Of a stretch of 54,661 bases of DNA, positions 7,763-16,571 are shown piece after piece. Under the pieces are notes generated by a model. It made no database searches and was not told the DNA's origin. It saw only the letters and a list, made by a program, of their open reading frames with translations. The stretch comes from GCA-002840015 sp033765245. GTDB lineage: Bacteria > Pseudomonadota > Gammaproteobacteria > Xanthomonadales > Xanthomonadaceae. The translations under genes were made by a program, and so were the position numbers. Every line of letters begins with the position of its first letter. The stretch's first letter is position 1. The stretch spans positions 1-54,661 of the forward strand of contig JANRIF010000249.1 in NCBI GenBank assembly GCA_033765245.1. The letters are read 5' to 3'.

Positions 7763-9556
7763 TCATTTGTTGTCGATCTGCAATACCGCGAGGAAGGCTT
7801 CCTGCGGAATCTCCACCCGCCCGACCTGCTTCATGCGCTTCTTGCCGGCCTTCTGCTTTTCCAGCAACTTCTTCTTGCGCGTGGCGTCGCCGCCGTAGCA
7901 CTTTGCCAGCACGTTCTTGCGCATCGCCTTGACCGTGGTACGGGCGATGACCTGCGAACCCACCGCGGCCTGGATCGCCACGTCGAACATCTGCCGCGGA
8001 ATCAGTTCGCGCATCTTCTCGGCAATCTCGCGGCCACGGCGGTCTGCCTGAGCACGATGCACGATCAGGCTCATCGCGTCCACCCGATCGCCGTTGATCA
8101 ATGTGTCAAGACGCACAAACGGACCGACATCGAAGCGCAGCAGGTGGTAATCGAGCGAGGCATAGCCGCGGCTGACCGACTTGAGCCGGTCGAAGAAATC
8201 CAGCACCACCTCCGCCATCGGCAGTTCATAGATGATCTGTACCTGGCTGCCGAGATAGTGGATGCCCTGCTGCGCGCCGCGCTTTTCCTCGCACAGAGTG
8301 ATGACGTTGCCGACATAGTCCGGGGGGGTGAGGATGGTGGCGAGAATGATCGGCTCGCGGATTTCCTCGATCTTGTTGACCGGCGGCAGCTTGGCAGGGT
8401 TGTCCAGGCTGACGACGGTGCCATCGGTCAGGAGCAGTTCGTAGACCACGGTCGGCGCGGTGGTGACCAGATCGAGGTCGTACTCGCGCTCCAGCCGTTC
8501 CTGCACGATTTCCAGATGCAGCATACCGAGGAAGCCGCAGCGGAAACCAAAGCCCATCGCCTCCGAGCTTTCCGGTTCGAAGCGCAGCGCGGCGTCGTTC
8601 AGCCGCAGCTTTTCCAGCGCCTCGCGCAGCGCCGGGTAGTCGTCCGACTCCACCGGGAACAGGCCGGCGAACACGCGCGGCTTCATCTCCTGGAAGCCCG
8701 GCAGCGGTTTGTCGGCCGGCAGCGACGCCGAGGTCAACGTGTCGCCCACCGGCGCGCCATGCACGTCCTTGATCGAGGCGTTGACCCAACCCACCTCGCC
8801 GGCACCCAGCTTGGGCAGATCCTTGCGCTTGGGAGTGAACACGCCCACCTTGTCGACCAGATGCGTGCGTCCCGTGGACATCACCATGATCTTGTCGCCG
8901 GGCACGATCTCGCCTTGCATCACCCGCACCAGCGATACCACCCCCAGGTAGTTGTCGAACCACGAATCGATGATCAGCGCCTGCAAACGATCGGTGTCGC
9001 GCGGCTTCGGCGGCGGGATGCGCTGCACGATCGCCTCCAGCACCTCGACCACGTTCAGGCCGGTCTTGGCGCTGATCGCCACAGCATCGGTGGCATCGAT
9101 GCCGATCACTGCCTCGATCTCCGCCTTGACCTTGTCGACATCGGCGGTGGGCAGGTCGATCTTGTTCAGCACCGGCACCACTTCCAGCCCCTGCTCGACC
9201 GCGGTGTAGCAGTTGGCGACCGACTGCGCCTCGACGCCCTGCGCCGCATCGACCACCAGCAGCGCGCCCTCGCAGGCGGCCAGCGAGCGGCTCACCTCGT
9301 AGCTGAAATCGACGTGGCCGGGGGTATCGATGAAGTTGAGCTGATAGGTCTTGCCGTCGCGCGCGGTGTACGGCAACGACACCGACTGTGCCTTGATGGT
9401 GATGCCGCGCTCGCGCTCGATCGGATTGGAGTCGAGCACCTGCGCCTCCATCTCGCGCGCCTCGAGGCCGCCACACAGTTGGATGATGCGATCGGCCAGC
9501 GTGGACTTGCCGTGATCGACGTGGGCGATGATCGAAAAATTACGGATATGCTGCAT
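7763..9556 (-). CDS. lepA: Elongation factor 4 (LepA)
   Basis: A 597-residue translational GTPase that binds the ribosome and affects initiation and elongation. The protein starts MQHIRNFSIIAHVDHGKS, with the P-loop AHVDHGKS at residues 11-18, DTPGHVDF and NKIDLP. Its LepA-specific C-terminal domain ends in KKLLEKQKAGKKRMKQVGRV. The frame stays open upstream to 9724, but that part is translated from the heptamer repeat element and is not LepA-like; the ATG at 9556 gives the canonical N-terminus. It is the first gene after degP in the sigma-E run, separated by a repeat element. Confidence 0.97.
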   Translation of the reverse strand: MQHIRNFSIIAHVDHGKSTLADRIIQLCGGLEAREMEAQVLDSNPIERERGITIKAQSVSLPYTARDGKTYQLNFIDTPGHVDFSYEVSRSLAACEGALLVVDAAQGVEAQSVANCYTAVEQGLEVVPVLNKIDLPTADVDKVKAEIEAVIGIDATDAVAISAKTGLNVVEVLEAIVQRIPPPKPRDTDRLQALIIDSWFDNYLGVVSLVRVMQGEIVPGDKIMVMSTGRTHLVDKVGVFTPKRKDLPKLGAGEVGWVNASIKDVHGAPVGDTLTSASLPADKPLPGFQEMKPRVFAGLFPVESDDYPALREALEKLRLNDAALRFEPESSEAMGFGFRCGFLGMLHLEIVQERLEREYDLDLVTTAPTVVYELLLTDGTVVSLDNPAKLPPVNKIEEIREPIILATILTPPDYVGNVITLCEEKRGAQQGIHYLGSQVQIIYELPMAEVVLDFFDRLKSVSRGYASLDYHLLRFDVGPFVRLDTLINGDRVDAMSLIVHRAQADRRGREIAEKMRELIPRQMFDVAIQAAVGSQVIARTTVKAMRKNVLAKCYGGDATRKKKLLEKQKAGKKRMKQVGRVEIPQEAFLAVLQIDNK

Positions 9557-9824
9557 GGGCTCGGCCGGCGCGAACGGCCGTCTGGTGGTGAACCGCGAAT
9601 TATCGCACAAGCGGGGGTGGGGGCTCGATGGGGCCGGGAACGGGGCTTGATGAAGCCGGGACTCGGGACTGGGGACTGGGGACTCGGAAAAGCCAAGGCA
9701 AATGCTCAAAGCGAAAGTTCGCAAGCTTGTAGTCCCGAGTCCCGAGTCCCGAGTCCCGAGTCCCGAGTCCCGAGTCCCGAGTCCCGAGTCCCGAGCCCCG
9801 AGTCCCGAGCCCCGAGTCCCGCCC
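9557..9824. other. degP-lepA intergenic region filled by a repeat element
   Basis: The 268 bases between degP and lepA are almost entirely a copy of the GGGACTC/GAGTCCC element (9650-9820). I see no gene. Any promoter for lepA must lie within or next to the repeat; none is convincing. Confidence 0.6.
9650..9820. repeat. GGGACTC...GAGTCCC heptamer element, copy A
   Basis: This copy has a left end ATGAAGCCGGGACTC, a short left arm of GGGACTC/GGGACTG units, a core (CGGAAAAGCCAAGGC ... GTTCGCAAGCTTGTAGTC), then about twelve tandem GAGTCCC heptamers with a few GAGCCCC variants. The right arm is the reverse complement of the left arm, so the element can fold on itself. It stops 4 bases from the degP stop codon. 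Related copies lie at 33546-33768, 45024-45208 and 48670-48777, with fragments at 1-20 and 17134-17162. Confidence 0.85.
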
Positions 9825-11249
9825 TCAATCCCCCTTACGCGGCGTCACCGCCACGAACTGAGTTTGCTCGCCGCGCCGGACCAGCAGCATCGCGGTGTCG
9901 CCGACCTTGACATCTTTGACGGCCTCGGTGAACTCCTTGGCGCTGGCCACCGCGGTGCGGCCGACGCGGAGAATCACGTCGCCGGCGCGCAACCCGGCGC
10001 GCTGCGCGGCTTCGCCGCTGATGCGCGATACCAGCACACCCTCGTTGGCGCCCAGACCCAACTGCTCGCGCTCGTCCGCGCTCGGGGTCTTCACCACCAG
10101 CCCCAGTGGGCCGGAGCTGCCGTTGGCGCTGGATGAACTGTTGCCGGTTGCGGCAGTGTCGTCACTCGGCACCTCGCCCAGCACCGCAGCGACGTCGCGC
10201 GTCTTGCCGTCGCGCAGCACGCGCAGGTTCACCTTGGCACCGGGCGCGGTATTGCCCACCAGTGGCGGCAGATCGGACGATTGCAGGATTTCGGTGCCAT
10301 TGAGCGCAAGGATCACGTCGCCGACCTTGATGCCCGCCTTGTCGGCGGCGCTGTCCGGCGTGACCGAGCTGACCAGAGCGCCGACGCTGCGATCCAGGCC
10401 GAGGTTCTTGGCGAACTCGCGATCGACATTCTGGATCGCCACGCCCAACTGGCCGCGGCTGACGTGACCACTCGCGCGCAACTGCCGCGCCGAGTTCATC
10501 GCCACCTCGATCGGAATGGCGAAGCTCACGCCCATGTAGCCGCCCGAATTCGAGAAAATCTGCGAGTTGATGCCGACCACTTCGCCCTTCGTGTTGAGCA
10601 GCGGACCGCCGGAATTGCCGCGGTTGATCGCAACGTCGGTCTGGATGAACGGGGTGTACTGCTGCGAGGCGTCGAGGCTGCGCCGACCCACGCCGCTGAC
10701 CACACCGACCGTGACGGTGTTGTCCAGAAACCCGAACGGCGAGCCGATCGCGAACACCCATTCGCCCGGCCGCAGCGCCTTGGATGCTCCGGGCTTGAGT
10801 GAGGGCAGCCCCTTGGCATCGATCCGCAACAGTGCGATGTCCGCCTGCGGATCGCTGCCGATCACCTTGGCGACGAATTCGCGCCGGTCCGGCGTGCGCA
10901 CGATCACCTGGTCGGCGCCCTCGATGACGTGATGGTTGGTCAGCACCTCGCCGTCGGTGGAAATGATGAAGCCCGAGCCCGACGCGACGCGATCGCGCGG
11001 CTCCATTGGCGGCATGCCCGGCTGGCCGAAGAAGCGCCGGAAGAACTCCGGCATTTCCTGGGGATCCACTTCCTCGTCGTCGCCGCTGGCCGCGGCGGAA
11101 CCGGCAGTGTGGGTCGCTTCGATGTTGACGACGGCAGGACTCGCCTTTTCCGCCAGTTCGGTGAAATCGGGAAGGGTGGTCTGTGCGATGAGTGAGCCCG
11201 ACCCCAACATCAGGCCAAGCATCAGCGCGAATCGAGAGGCGTGGTTCAT
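9825..11249 (-). CDS. degP: DegP/MucD-type periplasmic serine protease
   Basis: A 474-residue Do/HtrA-family protease. It has a signal peptide (to about residue 22), a trypsin-like domain with catalytic H107 (TNHHVI), D137 (QADIALLRID) and S213 (NRGNSGGPLL), then two PDZ domains (from about residue 265 and 375). It degrades or refolds damaged envelope proteins. It lies 20 bases after rseC at the end of the rpoE-rseA-rseB-rseC cluster, the same order as algU-mucA-mucB-mucC-mucD in Pseudomonas. By analogy it should be sigma-E controlled and dampen envelope stress. Confidence 0.94.
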   Translation of the reverse strand: MNHASRFALMLGLMLGSGSLIAQTTLPDFTELAEKASPAVVNIEATHTAGSAAASGDDEEVDPQEMPEFFRRFFGQPGMPPMEPRDRVASGSGFIISTDGEVLTNHHVIEGADQVIVRTPDRREFVAKVIGSDPQADIALLRIDAKGLPSLKPGASKALRPGEWVFAIGSPFGFLDNTVTVGVVSGVGRRSLDASQQYTPFIQTDVAINRGNSGGPLLNTKGEVVGINSQIFSNSGGYMGVSFAIPIEVAMNSARQLRASGHVSRGQLGVAIQNVDREFAKNLGLDRSVGALVSSVTPDSAADKAGIKVGDVILALNGTEILQSSDLPPLVGNTAPGAKVNLRVLRDGKTRDVAAVLGEVPSDDTAATGNSSSSANGSSGPLGLVVKTPSADEREQLGLGANEGVLVSRISGEAAQRAGLRAGDVILRVGRTAVASAKEFTEAVKDVKVGDTAMLLVRRGEQTQFVAVTPRKGD

Positions 11250-11269
11250 GGCGATTTCTGAAACTCCGG

Positions 11270-11722
11270 TTACGAAAGGGACGATGAAACCGAGTGTGCA
11301 GTGGTTGTCGTGAGCGCCGGGTTAACCCTGACGTCACCCGTGCGCCGCGCCGCCCACAGCACGCCCAGCAACAAGCCGACCAGCGTCGGCGGGTCGGCCG
11401 GCAAGCCGATGCCCCACGCCAGCCATTGTCCGATCCCCGCGCCCAGCAGCATGCCCAGCAGTGCCCGCCCGTAGCCGGCAAAGGCAGCGTTGCGCAAGGC
11501 GCGGTCGGAAAACGTCAACAACACGGCTTGCCCCGGCATCAGCTCCATGCCGGGCTCGCGCGGCAGTTCGATCCGGGCGTCGCGTTCGCTCGCGAGCAGG
11601 TTGCAGCGCCCGCCGCAACCATCGCCGCAGCCCGCGCAAGCCGAACCGAGCAGTTGCAACGTCACTGCATCGCGCGATACCGCCGTCACCCGGGCCTGCC
11701 GTTGCAACACGTCAGCGCGCAT
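11270..11722 (-). CDS. rseC: RseC/MucC-family sigma-E modulator
   Basis: A 150-residue inner-membrane protein. The N-terminal cytoplasmic domain carries the cysteine cluster SACAGCGDGCGGRC typical of RseC/MucC/RnfH-linked redox proteins. Two hydrophobic helices follow (about residues 80-97 and 102-123). RseC is a positive modulator of sigma-E and is also linked to SoxR reduction in E. coli (family knowledge). It overlaps the 3' end of rseB by 11 bases, consistent with one transcript. Confidence 0.85.
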   Translation of the reverse strand: MRADVLQRQARVTAVSRDAVTLQLLGSACAGCGDGCGGRCNLLASERDARIELPREPGMELMPGQAVLLTFSDRALRNAAFAGYGRALLGMLLGAGIGQWLAWGIGLPADPPTLVGLLLGVLWAARRTGDVRVNPALTTTTAHSVSSSLS

Positions 11723-12641
11723 CCTCGGCGGCCACGCCGCGCGCGAATCGCTCCACCGTCTGCGCCGGCGCCTTGCCGATCACGAACACGCGACGATCGC
11801 CCAAGCTGAGCGAACGCGCATGAACGGCGCCGGCGCGCGAAGCGGTGGCCTCGGCTGGCTTGTCGCCCTGGGGTTCGATGTAGATCGACACGCTGGCCAG
11901 GCCGTCGCTGTACACCAGGTGATCGCCGGCCGCGGTGCGCTGTTGCGAGCGCAGCATGAAGCCCTTGGGCGGATCGCGCACGACCCAGCCCAGGTTGACC
12001 ATCGGCGCGATCGGCGAACTCAGCTTGAAGTGCCGGGTGAACTCCGGCACCGACGGCAACAAGTCCTTGGCCGCCGGCGGCACGCCGACCGTGACCTCGG
12101 TGAACATCAACTGCTCCAGCGGCGCGGCCTTGTCGTCGCCGTCGACAAGGATCACCTTCAATGGCAGCCCGGTACGCTGCTCCAGCCACAGGCGATAGCT
12201 GTAGCGCAGCCCGTCGCGGGCGCGCAGATCGAGCTCCTGGGTGACGTGACCCGCCACGCGCTCGACCCCACCCAGCACCAGTTCGTATTCGGTCAACATC
12301 CCCGCTTGCGCGGCGTCGACCGCGGGTAGCCACTTGGCCAACGGCGAACCTTCGTAGGCGACCGTCGGATCGCCCTCGCCGATGCAAATCAGGGTATCGC
12401 CGTCGCGCACGATCTCGCGATGCGCTCCGGTCAGCACCACCAGGCGCTCGCGACCGTCATGCGCCGATCGGAACACCTTGAGGGTCTCCATCCGCGTGCC
12501 GTCGGCATAGACCAACGTGCCCTGGTAGTCGGTCTGCGCGAGGCCCGACGCCATGCGCGCCAGCCATTCCCCGGCGTCTGCCGCAACCGCCGGCGCCGCC
12601 GTAACGAGCGAAACGATCAGACCCGAAATCCAACGGCTCAC
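11712..12641 (-). CDS. rseB: Sigma-E regulator RseB/MucB
   Basis: A 309-residue periplasmic protein with a signal peptide ending near residue 21 (AAPAVAA) and the two-domain RseB fold: an N-terminal lipoprotein-binding-like domain (TDYQGTLVYADGTRMETLKV) and a C-terminal domain ending in FVIGKAPAQTVERFARGV. RseB binds the periplasmic part of RseA and shields it from DegS cleavage; mis-assembled outer-membrane components relieve this (family knowledge). The start overlaps the rseA stop by 4 bases. Confidence 0.93.
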   Translation of the reverse strand: MSRWISGLIVSLVTAAPAVAADAGEWLARMASGLAQTDYQGTLVYADGTRMETLKVFRSAHDGRERLVVLTGAHREIVRDGDTLICIGEGDPTVAYEGSPLAKWLPAVDAAQAGMLTEYELVLGGVERVAGHVTQELDLRARDGLRYSYRLWLEQRTGLPLKVILVDGDDKAAPLEQLMFTEVTVGVPPAAKDLLPSVPEFTRHFKLSSPIAPMVNLGWVVRDPPKGFMLRSQQRTAAGDHLVYSDGLASVSIYIEPQGDKPAEATASRAGAVHARSLSLGDRRVFVIGKAPAQTVERFARGVAAEDAR

Positions 12642-13297
12642 CGGGACGATTCCTCCGTCATCCAGGCGGCGACCCGCGCCTCGGCCTTCGGATGCGCGAT
12701 CACGTCCACGTCCGGCACGAAACCGCCGATCCCCGCCTCACGCAGCATGGCGTTGTGGCGAATCATGTAGTCCTGCAATTCCGGACTCAGCCCTTCGCGC
12801 TCGGGGGCGAATTCGATCACGCTGCCCAGCGCGTTCGCGGCCACGGTGTCGGCCGGCGCGGCGAAGCGCGGACGCAGATCGGATTCGATCAGGCCGGACG
12901 GCGCCACCTGCCCCGCGACCGGCCGCAACACCACCGCCTGATCGCCCACCACGCCCGGCTCCGGCGGCGCCATCGCCACCAGCGAGATCAGCGCCACGCT
13001 GGCCGCCACCGCCAGCCCGCCGACCCAGCGCAACACCGCGGCACCGCGTCTTGCCGCTCGCGGCGCGGCTTGATCGGCGATCGCTGCCGCCACCCGGGCG
13101 GCGAAATCGCTCGGCATCGGCCGCATCGTCTGACGCTTCAACGCGACCGCGGCCAGACTCCAACGCGACCAGGCGTCCATCAGCTCGGCATCGCCGGCGA
13201 TGCGGCGCAACAGGAAACGCGACTCGTCGGCCGAAAGCTCGCCGTCGTACAGACTGGACAGCGACTCGGCAATCGGGGTGGGATTCGGCGTATTCAT
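12638..13297 (-). CDS. rseA: Anti-sigma-E factor RseA/MucA
   Basis: A 219-residue single-pass inner-membrane protein. The N-terminal cytoplasmic anti-sigma domain includes ESLSSLYDGELSADESRFLL and AWSRWSLAAVALKRQ. A transmembrane helix lies at about residues 88-109 and a periplasmic domain follows. It sequesters RpoE until sequential proteolysis by a DegS-type protease and RseP (an RseP gene is at 37220-38569). It overlaps the rpoE stop by 4 bases and the rseB start by 4 bases. Confidence 0.93.
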   Translation of the reverse strand: MNTPNPTPIAESLSSLYDGELSADESRFLLRRIAGDAELMDAWSRWSLAAVALKRQTMRPMPSDFAARVAAAIADQAAPRAARRGAAVLRWVGGLAVAASVALISLVAMAPPEPGVVGDQAVVLRPVAGQVAPSGLIESDLRPRFAAPADTVAANALGSVIEFAPEREGLSPELQDYMIRHNAMLREAGIGGFVPDVDVIAHPKAEARVAAWMTEESSR

Positions 13298-13887
13298 GGT
13301 CTGACTCGCTCATTGTCCAGCAGGGGCCGCAACCGTGCATCAATCGCCTCACGGGCCCGGAATATCCGCGAACGCACGGTACCGATAGGGCACCGCATCG
13401 CTTCCGCAATTTCCTCGTAACTCAATCCGTCCACCTCGCGCAGGGTGATCGCGGTGCGCAGATCCTCCGGCAACTGATCGACGGTGTCGGTGACCGTGTT
13501 CTCGATCTCCTGGCGCAACAACTCGTGCTCCGGGGTATCGGTGTTGCGCAGGCGGTCGCCAGACACGAACTGCTCGGCATCGCCCACGTCGATGTCGTCG
13601 GTGGGCGGCCGGCGCTTCTGCGCCACCAGGTGGTTCTTCGCAGTGTTGACGGCAATCTTGTACAACCATGTGTAGAACTGGCTGTCGCCGCGGAAATTCG
13701 CCAGCGCACGATAGGCACGGATGAAGGTTTCCTGGGCCACATCCTGGCATTCGCTCCAATCCGAGATGTAACGGGAGATCAAGCCGCCGATCTTGTGCTG
13801 GTACTTGCGCACCAACAGATCGAACGCCGCCTTGTCTCCTTGTTGCACCCGTAGAATCAGCGCCTGATCCACTTCGTTCTCGGCCAT
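13294..13887 (-). CDS. rpoE: RNA polymerase sigma factor RpoE (AlgU type)
   Basis: A 197-residue ECF sigma factor controlling the envelope-stress regulon. Region 2 is seen in WSECQDVAQETFIRAYRAL and FYTWLYKIAVNTAKN; region 4 in EVDGLSYEEIAEAMRCPIGT with VRSRIFRAREAI. Length and sequence match RpoE/AlgU closely. The ATG at 13887 was chosen because it gives the canonical MAENEVDQALILRVQQGD start; an AAGGAG lies 11 bases upstream. A candidate sigma-E promoter upstream (13942-13968) suggests autoregulation. It heads the rpoE-rseA-rseB-rseC-degP run. Confidence 0.96.
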   Translation of the reverse strand: MAENEVDQALILRVQQGDKAAFDLLVRKYQHKIGGLISRYISDWSECQDVAQETFIRAYRALANFRGDSQFYTWLYKIAVNTAKNHLVAQKRRPPTDDIDVGDAEQFVSGDRLRNTDTPEHELLRQEIENTVTDTVDQLPEDLRTAITLREVDGLSYEEIAEAMRCPIGTVRSRIFRAREAIDARLRPLLDNERVRP

Positions 13888-13941
13888 CAGGGCCGTCACT
13901 CCTTGTCGACGCAGCCGGCCGATCGCGCGCCGGTTGCATTG

Positions 13942-13968
13942 AATGACCCGACACCGTGCAAAAAGTTC
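13942..13968 (-). promoter_or_regulatory. Candidate sigma-E-type promoter of rpoE
   Basis: On the minus strand GAACTT (13963-13968) is followed after 16 bases by TCATT (13942-13946), 55 bases before the rpoE start. This resembles ECF/AlgU promoters (GAACTT, 16-17 bases, TCTRA/TCAAA). It would let RpoE activate its own operon. Only sequence resemblance supports it. Confidence 0.5.
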
Positions 13969-14055
13969 ACGGATCCGTCCCCCACGTTCGGCATTGACCC
14001 GCCCGAACCTCTGCCGGGATGATACGGGGTTCCAGACCCAAGGCGGGAACCGACC

Positions 14056-16089
14056 ATGTTCGACGGACTTCGTTTCAAGCACTGGCAGCCGCAACTGCGG
14101 CCGGACGGCATCGTCGTACTCACCCTGGACCGCGCCGACAATGGCGTCAATGCGCTGTCGCAGGCCGTCCTTGACGAACTGGGGCAGGCGGTCGAACGCA
14201 TTGCGATCGGCAAGCCCAAGGGCGTGGTGATCCGTTCGGGCAAAGCGGCGGGCTTCGTGCCCGGCGCCGACATCAAGGAGTTCCAGGAATTCGACGTCAA
14301 GGGCACTACCCTTGATGCGATCCAGCGCGGCCAGAACGTGTACCAGCGCCTGTCCGAATTGCCCTGCCCCACGGTCGCCGCGATCCACGGCCACTGCATG
14401 GGCGGTGGCACCGAACTGGCGCTAGCCTGCCGCTGGCGCGTGGCCAGCAACGCCGACAACACCCGCATCGGCCTGCCGGAAGTCAAACTGGGCATCTATC
14501 CCGGCTGGGGCGGCAGCGTGCGCCTGCCGCTGCTGGTTGGCGCGCCGGCAGCCATGGACATGATGCTGACCGGCCGCACGCTATCGGCCAATGCCGCCCG
14601 CGCCATCGGCCTGGTGGACAAGGTGACCGAACCGGCGTTGCTGGACGACGCCGCACTGGAATGGGTAACGCGGCGAGCGCCGCGCCCGTTCAAGCAGCGC
14701 GCCACCGCCTGGGCCACCAACCTGTGGCTGACCCGGCAGATCCTCGCGCCGATCCTGGTCAAGCAAGTCGCGCGCAAGGCGCGCAAGGAACACTACCCGG
14801 CGCCGTTCGCGCTGATCGAGACCTGGCGCCGCAGCGGCGGCCCGATCCCGGCCCGGCTCAAGGCCGAGGCTCGCAGCGTGGTCAAGCTGGCGCAAACGCC
14901 CACCGCGCGCAATCTGGTACGCATCTTCTTCCTGCAGGAACGGCTCAAAGGACTGGGCGGAAAAGAACACGGCATGCAACACGTGCACGTGGTGGGCGCG
15001 GGCGTGATGGGTGGAGACATCGCCGCTTGGTGCGCGCTCAAGGGGTTCGAAGTCACCTTGCAGGATCGCGAACTGAAGTACATCGAGCCTGCCCTGGCAC
15101 GCGCGGCCAAGCTCTATGAGAAGAAAGTGAAGCGCGAGGACGAACGCGCCAAGACCACGGCCCGGCTCAAGGCCGACGTGGCCGGCGACGGCGTGGCCTC
15201 GGCCGACCTGGTGATCGAGGCGATCTTCGAGAACCTCGACGCCAAGAAGGCGCTGTTCGCCAAGGTGGAGGAAACCCTCAAGCCCGACGCCATCCTCACC
15301 AGCAACACCAGTTCCATCCCGCTTACCGATCTGCGCGAAGGCGTGCAGCGCAAGGGCCGATTCGCCGGCCTGCACTACTTCAACCCGGTCTCGATGATGC
15401 CGCTGGTGGAGATCGTCCGTCACGACGCCATGGATGCCGAGACCGAACGCCGCCTCGCCGCGTTCTGCCGCGCCATCGACAAACTGCCGGTGCCGGTCGC
15501 GGGCAGCCCCGGCTTCCTGGTCAACCGCGTGTTGTTCCCGTACATGCTCGAAGCCATCACCTGCTACGGCGAAGGCATTCCCGGCCCGGTGATCGACAAA
15601 GCTGCACTCAAGTTCGGCATGCCGATGGGCCCGATCGAACTGGCCGACACCGTCGGCCTGGACGTGGCTGCCTCGGTGGCCAAGGTGCTCACCCCCTTCC
15701 TCGGCCTGAGCATTCCCGACGGCCTCGACTCGCTGCTGCAATCGGGCAAGCGTGGCCGCAAGGACGGCCAGGGGTTCTACACCTGGGAAAACGGCCGCGC
15801 CAAAAAGCCCGAAGTGCCCAAGGACTACCAAGCCCCCGACGACCTCGAAGACCGCCTGATCCTGCCCTTCGTCAACGAGGCCGTGGCCTGCCTGCACGAA
15901 GGCGTCGTGGCCGATGCCGACCTGCTCGACGCCGGCGTGATCTTCGGCACCGGCTTCGCCCCCTTCCGCGGCGGCCCGATCACCTACGCCCGCGCCGCCG
16001 GCCCGGCAACGCTCAAAGCCAAACTGCAAGCCCTCGCCGAACGCCACGGCCCACGCTTTGCCCCGCGTGCGGGGTGGGATGCGCTGTAG
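14056..16089 (+). CDS. fadJ: FadJ/FadB-like bifunctional enoyl-CoA hydratase / 3-hydroxyacyl-CoA dehydrogenase
   Basis: A 677-residue multifunctional fatty-acid oxidation enzyme. The N-terminal crotonase domain carries the oxyanion-hole segment SGKAAGFVPGADIKEF and the two catalytic glutamates in HGHCMGGGTELALAC and RIGLPEVKLGIYPGWGG. The middle Rossmann domain has VVGAGVMGGDIAAW and VIEAIFENLDAKKALFAK; the catalytic histidine is in GLHYFNPVSMMPLVEIV. The length lies between FadJ and FadB (714-729). The thiolase subunit is not adjacent. It is divergent from rpoE, with 168 bases shared upstream, and no operon partner is seen. Whether it is FadB-like or FadJ-like cannot be settled here. Confidence 0.9.
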   Translation: MFDGLRFKHWQPQLRPDGIVVLTLDRADNGVNALSQAVLDELGQAVERIAIGKPKGVVIRSGKAAGFVPGADIKEFQEFDVKGTTLDAIQRGQNVYQRLSELPCPTVAAIHGHCMGGGTELALACRWRVASNADNTRIGLPEVKLGIYPGWGGSVRLPLLVGAPAAMDMMLTGRTLSANAARAIGLVDKVTEPALLDDAALEWVTRRAPRPFKQRATAWATNLWLTRQILAPILVKQVARKARKEHYPAPFALIETWRRSGGPIPARLKAEARSVVKLAQTPTARNLVRIFFLQERLKGLGGKEHGMQHVHVVGAGVMGGDIAAWCALKGFEVTLQDRELKYIEPALARAAKLYEKKVKREDERAKTTARLKADVAGDGVASADLVIEAIFENLDAKKALFAKVEETLKPDAILTSNTSSIPLTDLREGVQRKGRFAGLHYFNPVSMMPLVEIVRHDAMDAETERRLAAFCRAIDKLPVPVAGSPGFLVNRVLFPYMLEAITCYGEGIPGPVIDKAALKFGMPMGPIELADTVGLDVAASVAKVLTPFLGLSIPDGLDSLLQSGKRGRKDGQGFYTWENGRAKKPEVPKDYQAPDDLEDRLILPFVNEAVACLHEGVVADADLLDAGVIFGTGFAPFRGGPITYARAAGPATLKAKLQALAERHGPRFAPRAGWDAL

Positions 16090-16571
16090 CTGCCTTGCCG
16101 CGACGCCCTAGCAGAGGCATGGGTTCGCAAAGGACGCCAACCACGCAAAGGGCGCAAAGGGAAGTGGCGCGGCGTCGTAGGCTGGGGTGAGCATCGCGAA
16201 CCCCAGCGTTTCCGGGCTCATCGTGTCGGCCCGAATCTGGCGATGTTACTGATGCCGCCGTCGCGTGCGTCGCGAGGTGCAAGAGCTGGCGCTCATCGCG
16301 GCGCCAGCGCTGCGGCTCGCAGGCTCGGGCGGTATCTTGGTAGGCCGGTTCAAGCCGCGTAGCGGCGGAACCGACGTGCGGAGAGATTCGAAGCCGTGCG
16401 AAATCCGCGGTGCGCGTGGTGTCGGATCCACTGCGTGAGAAATGCAAGTTCGCCCCAGAACAGGGTTGAGATGCCCTCAAGCGGCAGAACCGCAAGGCCC
16501 ATGGATTCTTCGTAAAAACGTAGCTCTTGCTCGGGATCGGATTGCACAAGCCATGGCGCGCCGCCCGCCTG
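16090..16571. other. Gene-poor intergenic region with repeats and a possible ORF remnant
   Basis: In this 482-base stretch I see no recognised gene. It includes a GGTTCAAGCCGCG...GCGGAACCGAC palindromic copy at about 16340-16377 and fragments of a CTGGGGTGAGC...GAACCCCAG sequence near 16183-16205, similar to the inverted repeat at 45067-45147. A minus-strand frame from a GTG at 16547 down to 16350 begins VQSDPEQELRFYEESMG and looks protein-like for about 45 residues, then runs into repeat sequence. It may be the remnant of a small gene. Confidence 0.5.
16340..16377. repeat. GGTTCAAGCCGCG...CGGAACCGAC palindromic repeat copy
   Basis: A single copy of the palindromic element described at 486-583. 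Its arms GGTTC and GAACC lie about 20 bases apart around a GCCGCGTAGCGGC centre. Confidence 0.55.

Noticed and set aside
9557..9724. N-terminal extension of LepA encoded in the repeat element
   Set aside because: The extension translates the heptamer repeat into PSPESR-type repeats; LepA proteins start at the MQHIRNF position.
9650..9820. CRISPR-like array
   Set aside because: The heptamers are directly tandem with no spacers; repeat units are 7 bases, far too short for CRISPR.
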